Shown piece after piece: positions 1 to 6,262 of a stretch of 8,158 nt of DNA. The DNA comes from JAFGLP01 sp050014895 (GTDB taxonomy: Bacteria > Chloroflexota > Dehalococcoidia > GIF9 > UBA5629): contig JBEKCL010000155.1 of the NCBI GenBank assembly GCA_050014895.1, positions 1 through 8,158 on the forward strand. The letters are read 5' to 3'. Every line of letters begins with the position of its first letter. Positions within the stretch are counted from its first letter, which is position 1. Position numbers and translations under genes: made by a program. Below the pieces are notes generated by a model. That model was not told the origin of the DNA and did not search any database. It saw nothing but the letters and a program-made list of their open reading frames with translations.

Positions 1-103
1 CTACTTCGACGAGGTCGAGCCCGCGGGCATCCGCCGCGGTTGAAGCAAGACCGGCTGCGATAATCGTAGCGGTTGCGAGACTGAGGATGGCTTTGCGTGA
101 CAT
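1..103 (-). CDS. N-terminus of an exported protein, cut by the window edge
   Basis: The ATG at 103 opens a frame of 34 codons running off the window. The product begins MSRKAIL, followed by a hydrophobic Ala/Leu/Ile stretch (residues about 6-20) and an A-D-A|R-G cleavage-like site near residue 26, which is a classic Sec signal peptide. A GGAG ribosome site lies 7 bases upstream (about 111-114). The mature part is too short to identify. The high GC and the Ala-rich signal resemble alphaproteobacterial (Bradyrhizobium-like) periplasmic proteins and are unlike the AT-richer genes to the right. The frame differs from that of the truncated ATPase upstream, so it is not a continuation of it. The start is well supported; the function is unknown. 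Confidence 0.5.
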   Translation of the reverse strand, partial: MSRKAILSLATATIIAAGLASTAADARGLDLVEV

Positions 104-148
104 GACCGTTCTCCAGGGTTAGATGTTGCGATACCCTTTGGTCGGCGC

Positions 149-190
149 TCAGGGAGAAAGGTTCAAAGGCGCATCGCGATAATCGTCGTC
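149..190 (-). CDS. Possible C-terminal tail of a further foreign gene
   Basis: Just upstream of the exported-protein gene, one minus-strand frame reads RRPDDDYRDAPLNLSP and stops at TGA (149-151), 45 bases before the ATG at 103. The spacing and the GC-rich codons fit the end of an upstream gene in the same foreign segment. It is too short to identify and may be chance. If real, it places the foreign junction at or to the right of base 190. Confidence 0.2.
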   Translation of the reverse strand, partial: DDDYRDAPLNLSP

Positions 191-215
191 GGGCCGCCTT
201 CCCTTCCCCTTTTAG
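190..215. other. Probable junction between two unrelated DNAs
   Basis: To the right, the minus strand encodes the N-terminus of a P-loop ATPase with intermediate GC. To the left, GC rises and a different frame carries a signal-peptide gene. The ATPase frame stays open to base 1, but its conceptual product becomes Arg/Ser/Cys-rich low-quality sequence after about residue 65, as expected when another gene is read out of frame. No insertion-sequence end, tRNA or clear direct repeat marks the point. It may be a real recombination or deletion endpoint or an assembly chimera. Confidence 0.45.
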
Positions 216-404
216 GCTCAACAACCTATCTCTCCATGAATTGTATAAGAAAAACATGGTCTTACCGCTACCGCGCCCGCCCTCAATGACTAGTGGCCGC
301 GGGGTAAGGAGATTCTTAAATGGTCCGGGAACAAACAATTTCCAAAGGTCTGAACCTATTTGCTCCGCGCGAAATTGTCTAAAAGGGTTATCAGAGCTAC
401 TCAT
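210..404 (-). pseudogene. Truncated P-loop ATPase, ORC/CDC6-like, conflict-system type
   Basis: This is the N-terminal ~65 residues of an AAA/STAND-like ATPase. The product starts MSSSDNPFRQFRAEQI, then has a W-K-L-F-V-P segment (residues 21-26), the strand PLVIEGG (37-43) and a Walker A P-loop G-G-R-G-S-G-K-T (42-49), followed by MFFLYNSWRDRL. The ATG at 404 has an AAGGA ribosome site about 9 bases upstream and overlaps the stop of the phosphoribosyltransferase gene by 8 bases (397-404), indicating translational coupling. The ATPase should run several hundred residues, but Walker B, the sensor motifs and the C-terminal part are absent because the sequence changes character near base 190-215. 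As drawn it cannot be functional. I recall an ORC-CDC6-like family adjacent to PRTase-CE genes; the assignment rests on the short N-terminus plus that context. Confidence 0.6.
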
Positions 405-1329
405 ATGAGTTCTTCCTTCTCATCAGAATGGGCCAGTCAGTCGTTCCCTTCCAGAACAGAGGGAGAGACCAATCCGGTATATTCTGATGCATGATAAGGG
501 CAAAATCTAGCTCATTGTATCCAAACAATGGAATGCCCTGCGTGTCTGTTATAGATTTAAAGTATGCTATTGCATCCTCTCGTTCAGCATCATCGCTCCA
601 ATAAATGGTGTCTTTTCCAAATACACGGTATTCATCTTGTAGTGTTTCAATGCAGTAGATAGAAAGGTCCGGTAATTCGTTAGAAAGGTTATGCAATGAA
701 TTGACATAGCCGATTAACGCCACATAAGATGGTTCCACTTGATTGCCTGAGCACCATACTCTTAGGGGAGTTCCATCATTCACTGTTGCATTGGTCCAAA
801 AGTCCCGGCATTGGTTACCGGAACCAATATAATCGTCGACTATAATTAGATTCTCATAAGAAACATGCAAAGAAGTTATATTCTGGGTAAATATCACATT
901 CTGCGGTTTTACTCCCAAACGGTTTACGAGAATCCTAGATATCTGATTCCCACTTTCATGAGGAGCACATGAATCGAGAAGAGGTACAAAAAGGGCTTTT
1001 TCAAGGCAACCAGTAAACTCGAATTCCAGTTCTTGTTGGCTAGTCTTAAAGTTTTTGGAAAGTTGGTGTTCTAGAAGGACTTTTTTTCCAAGGACTCTAT
1101 GAAAAATACCCTCTCTGAGCAAATTCTCCATGTCTCGTTCAGAGTAGTACAGAAGCTGGTTCAATAATCGAATGGAGTAGTATTGCCCCTCAAGAGTGTC
1201 AGAGAAGTTCTCAAGCCAGCAGTCAACTTCATGTCTTGTTAGCCCATCCCATTGATGGCATTTTAAGAAAAAATTTATGGCTAAACGTGCGTTATCTATA
1301 TATTCCTCTATTTCCTTTGTCGGAAGCAC
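397..1329 (-). CDS. Phosphoribosyltransferase-like conflict-system protein (PRTase-CE type)
   Basis: This is a 310-residue soluble protein with no signal peptide or membrane segment. Residues 161-173 read LIIVDDYIGSGNQ, a hydrophobic strand followed by an acidic pair (D165, D166) and a Gly/Ser loop, which is the PRPP-binding signature of the phosphoribosyltransferase fold. Another conserved-looking stretch is FVPLLDSCAPHESGNQISR (114-132). The C-terminus has a P-D-W-S-L-P-L-F-W element (285-293) that I associate with the PRTase-CE family described by comparative genomics in prokaryotic immune islands. The N-terminal ~100 residues are helical and not typical of purine or pyrimidine salvage enzymes. 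The GTG start at 1329 is preceded by AGGAGG with 8-base spacing. The next gene is a P-loop ATPase overlapping by 8 bases. By inference the ATPase senses or regulates and this protein is the effector or modifier; its substrate is unknown. Confidence 0.65.
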   Translation of the reverse strand: MLPTKEIEEYIDNARLAINFFLKCHQWDGLTRHEVDCWLENFSDTLEGQYYSIRLLNQLLYYSERDMENLLREGIFHRVLGKKVLLEHQLSKNFKTSQQELEFEFTGCLEKALFVPLLDSCAPHESGNQISRILVNRLGVKPQNVIFTQNITSLHVSYENLIIVDDYIGSGNQCRDFWTNATVNDGTPLRVWCSGNQVEPSYVALIGYVNSLHNLSNELPDLSIYCIETLQDEYRVFGKDTIYWSDDAEREDAIAYFKSITDTQGIPLFGYNELDFALIMHQNIPDWSLPLFWKGTTDWPILMRRKNSYE

Positions 1330-1337
1330 TGTCTCAG

Positions 1338-1343
1338 CCTCCT
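1338..1343 (-). promoter_or_regulatory. Strong Shine-Dalgarno of the PRTase-like gene
   Basis: On the minus strand this reads AGGAGG, 8 bases before the GTG start at 1327-1329. It fixes the GTG as the start and shows that this gene is initiated independently of the restriction operon upstream. Confidence 0.75.
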
Positions 1344-1406
1344 AGGCTAAACACTCACTCTTTAACTTCCTTTATCTGTAAGCATATTTCAATGTTGACA
1401 GAACCA

Positions 1407-1417
1407 TCTATCGTTTA
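1407..1417. repeat. 11-base direct repeat, copy 1 (TCTATCGTTTA)
   Basis: This is identical to 1697-1707. On the minus strand it reads TAAACGATAGA and overlaps a TATAAA that could serve as a -10 box for the PRTase-like gene. It could be an operator half or a chance match in AT-rich DNA. Confidence 0.35.
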
Positions 1418-1442
1418 TAGCCAACACGATTCTAAATCTTAT

Positions 1443-1498
1443 AAAAAAGCGTAAAGACTAGGCAACCCGTTATTTATCAGGCTACCAGGCCCTTTTTT
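1443..1498. terminator. Imperfect hairpin flanked by A6 and T6, terminator-like
   Basis: On the minus-strand RNA, GGUAGCC (1486-1480) can pair with GGUUGCC (1467-1461), 7 pairs with G-U wobbles, across a 12-base loop. Outside the stem lie T6 on the plus strand at 1493-1498 and A6 at 1443-1448, so each strand has a U tract 3' of the stem. The U tract is 6 bases from the stem on plus and 12 on minus, and on plus the wobbles become mismatches. This is weaker than a standard intrinsic terminator. It could end the hsd transcript or be a structured leader element. Confidence 0.2.
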
Positions 1499-1696
1499 AA
1501 GAATCTGGCTCCTGCTCATCAGCATATCTCGCCTTTCCGACTAGGAATTTCAATGAGATTTCGACACTGCAGAGCCATTTTCCTGCTACGAAGACATTTA
1601 CGCAACATATTTACAATAAAATATTGAGAAAAATTAAGAAAAACTACGTCAGCGAAATTCTACGGAAGATAGGACAAGCTCAATTCAAGGGCTCGC

Positions 1697-1707
1697 TCTA
1701 TCGTTTA
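1697..1707. repeat. 11-base direct repeat, copy 2 (TCTATCGTTTA)
   Basis: This second copy lies 290 bases from the first and about 50 bases beyond the metallopeptidase stop. The identity does not extend past 11 bases on either side, so it is not the edge of a longer duplicated element. Confidence 0.35.
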
Positions 1708-1758
1708 ACATGGATACAAAGTAAATTCAAACAATGTTTTGTGACATCTAGTAAATTT

Positions 1759-2073
1759 TCATCTCTCCCTGAGTTCTTTTTCACGCTCCTGCCAGTCAGG
1801 CAGATAGGCTGACATGAAGCTCTTGAACACCTTACCATGGTTCGGTGCCAGGAGATGGACCAGTTCGTGAACAATGACGAACTCACCCAAGTCACGCGGT
1901 AGATGTAGCAGGTCAGCATTCAGGGTAAGCCGTCCTGCCGTGGAAAGAGACGCCCACTTGGTTTTCATCTGGCGCAGGTGAACCTGAGGCTCCGCTACCC
2001 CGATGCGATCTGCCCATTCCCGTATTGCCGCTTTAATCTCCTCGATATCATGCCAGCGATTATTGGTCGTCAT
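1759..2073 (-). CDS. YgjP/DUF45-like zinc metallopeptidase, short form
   Basis: This is a 104-residue cytoplasmic protein with the gluzincin motif HELVH (residues 69-73), followed by a third candidate zinc ligand H79 in the NHG motif, the arrangement of the YgjP/WSS1-like M48-related families. The strand before it, KWASLSTAGRLTLN (39-52), corresponds to the family's W-G-S-C-S-x-x-G-x-L-x-L-N strand, here with A-S-L in place of G-S-C. E. coli YgjP-type proteins are roughly twice as long; this copy keeps mainly the catalytic core. Its ATG overlaps the hsdR stop in ATGA (2070-2073), so it is the last gene of the restriction operon. Such small peptidases often accompany hsdR genes. Processing or turnover of restriction subunits is a reasonable guess but is not shown. 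Zinc-protease fold: confident; role: unknown. Confidence 0.8.
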   Translation of the reverse strand: MTTNNRWHDIEEIKAAIREWADRIGVAEPQVHLRQMKTKWASLSTAGRLTLNADLLHLPRDLGEFVIVHELVHLLAPNHGKVFKSFMSAYLPDWQEREKELRER

Positions 2074-4937
2074 ATTCTCTGCAACCCCATCAAGGCGTTT
2101 GCCGCCTGGATCTTCTTGTTGGCTTCCACCAAGGGGCGCAGGGCATTATACAGCTCTTTACGGAGCCCGGTTTCCTGTTTGTCATTCCAACGGTAATCAG
2201 CATATTTCACAAACAGATCATTGATGTTTTTAGCCTGAGCCACCGTAAGGTCTTTCACAAAAGGGCTCAGGGCTTTATAGATGGCGAAGGTATTCTCATC
2301 AACGCCCAACTGGCGGCGCTGTTCATCGGCATCGACATATTCCTGAGCCAGCCTCTCAAAGGCATCTAATACCTGCTGTGTGGTTAGCTGCCTATCCTCG
2401 TAGGCCTGGGCTAGAGCATTCGCCCTCTCCCCGATGGTCAACAGGAAGGGCTTTGACCCGCTTTCCGCCCCCACAACAGCCGTCAGTATTTTACGCAGGT
2501 TAAGAATTTTTGTGGTATCTGAGGCATCGCCGTCCTTGATTGCAGCTAGTTCCTTTGGTCCAAGCTGGTGGACCTCACCCGGCAGCTGGACATTGTATGT
2601 ACTGGCGTGCTCCCGCAGCAACGTCTGGGTCTTGCTCGTCAGTTCTTTATCAACGTAAATGCTATCATAGGCGTTGTGGATAAGCCCAAAGAGTTGGGCC
2701 AGGGCCTGGTATGGTTCGATGAACGGGCGCAGGAAAGCATCGGGCGAGAGAATGTCGTAGAGATTTTGTAGTTGCCGGAAGAATTTGTTGAACTCCTCGC
2801 GGTGCTCCTTCTCCGCAAAGTACTCGATGGCTCGCTCTTTTGACTTGTCATCCCAGCCTCTAGTAAGAGGTAGGTACTGCTCTGCTTTTTCCTTCATGAG
2901 AGTGGCAAAAAGCTGCTTAAGCACATCCACGTTCTGAATGACTGAGGCTACTACATCTGAATCAAAGGCCAGGGCCTTCTCCAACTTTTCAAAGATGCCA
3001 ACAAAATCCAGTACAAAGCCATAGGACTTTACCAGACCTTCTTCATCCTCGTAAGGACGATTGACCCGGGCAATGGCCTGGAGCAAAACATGGTCACGCA
3101 TCGGTTTGTCCAGGTACATGCAATAGAGGATCGGGGCATCGAACCCGGTCAACAGCTTTTCGGTCACGATCAGAATCTTCGGTAATTCGGTCTTCTTGAT
3201 GAAATCCTTGCGAATCTTCTTCTCTTCATCCGGCGTCAGATAATACTCCTTCAATTCCTCTTTGTCGTTATGGGATGGTGAGTAGACGACCTTGGAGTAT
3301 TCCGGAGGCAGGTGCTGGTCAAGGGCCTTCTTATAGAGGGCACAGGCTTCCCGATCAACTGCCACCAGAAATGCTTTGAAGCCCATCGGTTCGATGTTTT
3401 CTTTGAAATGTTTGGCAACGTGGGCGGCGATCTGCTGGATCCGGTCCGGGGCTTTCATGATCTCCTTGAGCTTGACTGCTCGGTCCAAGATGGCGTTCAA
3501 TTCCTCAATATCGCTTACCCCTTCGGCCTGAGCCAGGTTTAAAAACTCTTTTTCGAGCGTTTCCCGGTCGACCCTTAGGTTCGAGGGCGCCAGAGCATAG
3601 TTGAGGCGGACGGTGGTGCCATCCTCGATCGATTCAGCGATGGAGTACTTGTCCAAGTAGCCCTTCTCGTCCTCATTGCCGAAGACTTTGAAGGTACCCT
3701 TGCCCTTGGCCAGATTGTCGATAGGGGTTCCGGTGAAACCGATGTAGGTGGCATTGGGAAGAGCGGCCAGAAGATAGTTGCCCAGGTCACCGCCGGTGGT
3801 GCGGTGAGCCTCATCCACTAGAACGACGATTCCGGAGCGGGTATTGATGTTCGCCGGGATATCATCAAACTTGTGGATCATGGAGACAACCAGGCCACGG
3901 TAATCGGAGGATAGGATCTGCTGCAGCTCAGCCTTGCTTCCGGCCACCTGTACCGAGGTGATCCCGTAGCCAGTGATATTCTTGAAGAGCTGGCTTTCTA
4001 GCTCGTTGCGATCAACAATCATCAGGACGGTGGGCTTTTCCGACCCTTGCACTTCTCGCAGCAGCTTGGATGCGACGGTGATCATGGTCAGGGTCTTACC
4101 GCTACCCTGGGTATGCCAGATCAAACCGCGCCGCTTATCTGGCTCCTGAATACGGTGCAGTACTTTTTCCACGGCCCGGGTCTGGTGCTGACGTAAAATA
4201 ATCTTGCTTAATTCATCGTCTTTACTGAGGAAGATAATATAGTCCCGCAACACCTGCAAGAAACGCCGGCGGTCAAAGAAAGCCTTGACCCTGCGTTCAT
4301 AATCGCCAGGCATCTTGTCTTTCCAATTGAAGAGGTTCTTGCGGCTGGTGCTCCAGGAGACTCCGTAAAAGAAATCTAAGAGTTGCGTCACCTCGAAAAC
4401 CTGAGTTGCGATAAACATCTCGGGTGTTTCATTATGATAACGCCGGATCTGCTGCACGCCTTCGGCCAGCCCGTCCTGTTTGTGGGCTGACTTGGTCTCA
4501 GCCAGCGCCACCGGGATGCCGTTGATCAGAAAGACAACATCGGCTCGGTTGTGGTAGACAGCGCTTTGTTGCCACCATTCATCGGTAACCTGGAAGAGAT
4601 TGTTGTCGGGGTTTTCGTAGTCTATCAGGCGCACATTTCGTTCCCGGTTTTGCTCCGGAACGAAGACCGAGCGCTCACCGTGCAGCCAGGAGAGGGCATC
4701 GCGGTTACCCTCAATGTTCGGCTTGAGCAGGTTTAACTGATGAATGACCCACCCCGCTCTGCCGAGATCTACAATGCCCTTGTTGAGCCGGAGCAAATAG
4801 CTCTCCAGGACATCTACGAAGTAGAGCCCCTTATCCCCGCCCCGCAAGCGTAGCGCCTCATCGGGCGCTACATACTCCCACCCAATCTCCTGAGCGTACT
4901 TGAGCATCGGATTCTGTACAGACGAACGCTCGCTCAC
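2070..4937 (-). CDS. hsdR: Type I restriction endonuclease, R (motor/nuclease) subunit
   Basis: This 955-residue protein joins the M2S methylase to form the restricting complex, translocates DNA with ATP and cuts unmethylated DNA far from the recognition site. The N-terminal PD-(D/E)xK nuclease shows D133, E147-T-K149 and the Q163-IRR-Y167 motif typical of type I R subunits. The superfamily 2 motor has Walker A T-Q-G-S-G-K-T (276-282), DEAH (375-378), GFTGTP (400-405), L-L-T-G-F-D (595-600) and motif VI Q-A-I-A-R-V-N-R (620-627). The C-terminal helical region (about 680-955) should contact HsdM/HsdS. Length and all catalytic motifs appear intact, with no frameshift. The GTG start at 4937 overlaps the hsdS stop (GTGA) and has AGGAGG 7 bases upstream. 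The peptidase gene follows with a 4-base overlap. Confidence 0.95.
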   Translation of the reverse strand: MSERSSVQNPMLKYAQEIGWEYVAPDEALRLRGGDKGLYFVDVLESYLLRLNKGIVDLGRAGWVIHQLNLLKPNIEGNRDALSWLHGERSVFVPEQNRERNVRLIDYENPDNNLFQVTDEWWQQSAVYHNRADVVFLINGIPVALAETKSAHKQDGLAEGVQQIRRYHNETPEMFIATQVFEVTQLLDFFYGVSWSTSRKNLFNWKDKMPGDYERRVKAFFDRRRFLQVLRDYIIFLSKDDELSKIILRQHQTRAVEKVLHRIQEPDKRRGLIWHTQGSGKTLTMITVASKLLREVQGSEKPTVLMIVDRNELESQLFKNITGYGITSVQVAGSKAELQQILSSDYRGLVVSMIHKFDDIPANINTRSGIVVLVDEAHRTTGGDLGNYLLAALPNATYIGFTGTPIDNLAKGKGTFKVFGNEDEKGYLDKYSIAESIEDGTTVRLNYALAPSNLRVDRETLEKEFLNLAQAEGVSDIEELNAILDRAVKLKEIMKAPDRIQQIAAHVAKHFKENIEPMGFKAFLVAVDREACALYKKALDQHLPPEYSKVVYSPSHNDKEELKEYYLTPDEEKKIRKDFIKKTELPKILIVTEKLLTGFDAPILYCMYLDKPMRDHVLLQAIARVNRPYEDEEGLVKSYGFVLDFVGIFEKLEKALAFDSDVVASVIQNVDVLKQLFATLMKEKAEQYLPLTRGWDDKSKERAIEYFAEKEHREEFNKFFRQLQNLYDILSPDAFLRPFIEPYQALAQLFGLIHNAYDSIYVDKELTSKTQTLLREHASTYNVQLPGEVHQLGPKELAAIKDGDASDTTKILNLRKILTAVVGAESGSKPFLLTIGERANALAQAYEDRQLTTQQVLDAFERLAQEYVDADEQRRQLGVDENTFAIYKALSPFVKDLTVAQAKNINDLFVKYADYRWNDKQETGLRKELYNALRPLVEANKKIQAANALMGLQRI

Positions 4938-6262
4938 GGGCTCGCCTCCTTGCTCTCCTCGATCAAAGGAACAGTTGACAACTGCCCTGTCACCAATTGC
5001 CCCAGCACCGCTCGGAATAGCTCATTAAGTAACTCAGTTTCGCGTTCTAAAATAGCAATGTTTTTATCACAAGCATTTAGAATACGTGAAATTTCTTCCT
5101 GTACCGATAAAGAGGTTAATGAAACAAGTATAGATTTTATTAATGCAGCATTTAAATTGGTCTGATTAGCGCCATGTCCTAATGACCTTATTTTTCTGTA
5201 ATTATACTCTAAAAAATAATAAAGAAATTTTGTGGAAACTGCTTTAGACTCATGTATAGCTGCACAGGCCTGATTAATAGCCGCATCAATGCCTAGAATT
5301 GCCACTCTACCTCTTGTAACACCCTGTCCATACATTGCCATTAAAAGAGTATTGGCCTTTATTAGTCTGGCTGATGAATTCTCAAGGCCTTTCCGGGTAA
5401 TCTTTTCTTCTGTTTGTACTATAGTACAATAATTAATTTCTCCGGTTTTTACCCATGGTATATCACCATTCCAATATTCAGATTTAGTTCTATCAGGTGT
5501 GCCACCTGAATGTATCGTAGCTATATCTCCTAACTTCTCTAATACCCAGCTTTGGGGGATTTCGCCGATTTCGGTTTGTTTGCGCTGCCCACCCTGGGTA
5601 CCATGGGTGAAAAGGAATTCCATAAGGGCAGCTTTGCGTTCCCGTTCCAGCGTTATTTCCCGCTGCCTAACCTCTTTTGCATCCTGCACAGCCTTTAATA
5701 TATTTGCAATAGCCGTCTGTTCGGAAAAAGGTAAAACCGGTATTAGAAATGCTTTTAGCCTGGCGCCTGAAAGGTTTGGAATCGTCGTCTTATTTGCTTG
5801 CCCGGCATAAAAGTCAAATAAAAGAAAAGCTGCCTGCATCCAAAACATGTAGAATTCCGGGTTAATATTTTTTTCTCTCGCTCTTAAACGATGAATATGG
5901 TTTTGTAAACAGAACTCACCTTCGTTCTTATTCCATATCGCTGTTCTGCCTATTTCTCCACCTTCACAGACAAGCAAGTCGCCCCACTTTAATGCCAACT
6001 TTTCGATTTCTTCTTTGGTAAAATCCATATAATCTATATTGGATAGATCAACATTCCCCCAAAAAACATTTGATGTGCGTAAAAAAGGACATGGAGAAAC
6101 GCCTTGCTTACTCTTTGGCGAGAGAGATTTTCCCTGTTGGACATCGAATAACCGGTCCAATCTCACCATATTCCAATGAGACGGAAGTCTTATTTTAGAT
6201 AATGTCAGAGCACCCTGCTCTGCATCAAAGTCCTCATTTTTGATACACTCATGCAATTTCAT
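4934..6262 (-). CDS. hsdS: Type I restriction-modification specificity subunit
   Basis: HsdS (442 residues) gives the methylase and the endonuclease their shared bipartite target site. Two target-recognition domains are visible. TRD1 spans about 25-180, opening with LPSHWNMVRLDRLFDVQQGK. TRD2 spans about 235-385, opening with IPQSWVLEKLGDIATIHSGG. Each is followed by a conserved helical spacer: E-Q-T-A-I-A-N-I-L plus a charged coil (181-215), and Q-E-E-I-S-R-I-L plus a coil (388-420). These are the half-repeats of a circularly symmetric HsdS. The TRD-coding DNA is AT-rich while the central conserved spacer (about 5570-5690) is more balanced, as expected from recombinational exchange of recognition domains. 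The ATG at 6262 overlaps hsdM by 14 bases; no strong ribosome site is visible, so coupling is likely. The recognition sequence cannot be read from the protein. Confidence 0.93.
   Translation of the reverse strand: MKLHECIKNEDFDAEQGALTLSKIRLPSHWNMVRLDRLFDVQQGKSLSPKSKQGVSPCPFLRTSNVFWGNVDLSNIDYMDFTKEEIEKLALKWGDLLVCEGGEIGRTAIWNKNEGEFCLQNHIHRLRAREKNINPEFYMFWMQAAFLLFDFYAGQANKTTIPNLSGARLKAFLIPVLPFSEQTAIANILKAVQDAKEVRQREITLERERKAALMEFLFTHGTQGGQRKQTEIGEIPQSWVLEKLGDIATIHSGGTPDRTKSEYWNGDIPWVKTGEINYCTIVQTEEKITRKGLENSSARLIKANTLLMAMYGQGVTRGRVAILGIDAAINQACAAIHESKAVSTKFLYYFLEYNYRKIRSLGHGANQTNLNAALIKSILVSLTSLSVQEEISRILNACDKNIAILERETELLNELFRAVLGQLVTGQLSTVPLIEESKEASP
4945..4950 (-). promoter_or_regulatory. Shine-Dalgarno of hsdR inside the end of hsdS
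   Basis: AGGAGG on the minus strand, 7 bases before the GTG at 4935-4937. It supports the GTGA overlap start over any later codon. Confidence 0.75.

Larger units (their letters stand above)
1330..1758. other. AT-rich intergenic region between the two cassettes
   Basis: This gap of 429 bases lies between the metallopeptidase stop and the PRTase-like gene. No convincing gene is present; the longest minus-strand frame beginning with ATG that I checked (start 1608) encodes 29 residues resembling nothing I know. Contents worth noting are two copies of an 11-base repeat (1407-1417, 1697-1707), an imperfect hairpin with A/T tracts (1443-1498), a second short repeat GACTAGG (near 1456 and 1539) and a minus-strand TATAAA (1414-1419) about 85 bases ahead of the PRTase-like start. 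It presumably holds the end of the hsd transcript and the promoter of the next cassette. Confidence 0.6.

Noticed and set aside
1395..1400. Consensus TTGACA on the plus strand
   Set aside because: It points away from all genes, and the best downstream -10 (TTTATA/TATAGC) is at 13-15 base spacing with no gene following.
1236..1454. Plus-strand open frame of 72 codons over the start of the PRTase-like gene
   Set aside because: It overlaps a better-supported gene on the opposite strand, has no ribosome site I can see and no recognisable domain.
1451..1500. c-di-GMP (GEMM-like) riboswitch resemblance
   Set aside because: Only scattered matches; the conserved core and tetraloop-receptor elements could not be laid out on either strand.
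1624..1812. Plus-strand frame of 62 codons with a TTG start, Lys-rich beginning
   Set aside because: It runs into the metallopeptidase gene antisense, lacks a ribosome site and reflects AT-rich DNA.
1698..1919. Second minus-strand frame overlapping the metallopeptidase
   Set aside because: It is an out-of-frame reading of the HELVH-encoding gene, rich in Cys/Ser/Arg with no motif.
3575..3814. Frames of 60-100 codons inside hsdR, hsdS and hsdM in other frames
   Set aside because: They are shadows of conserved genes whose own frames carry all catalytic motifs.
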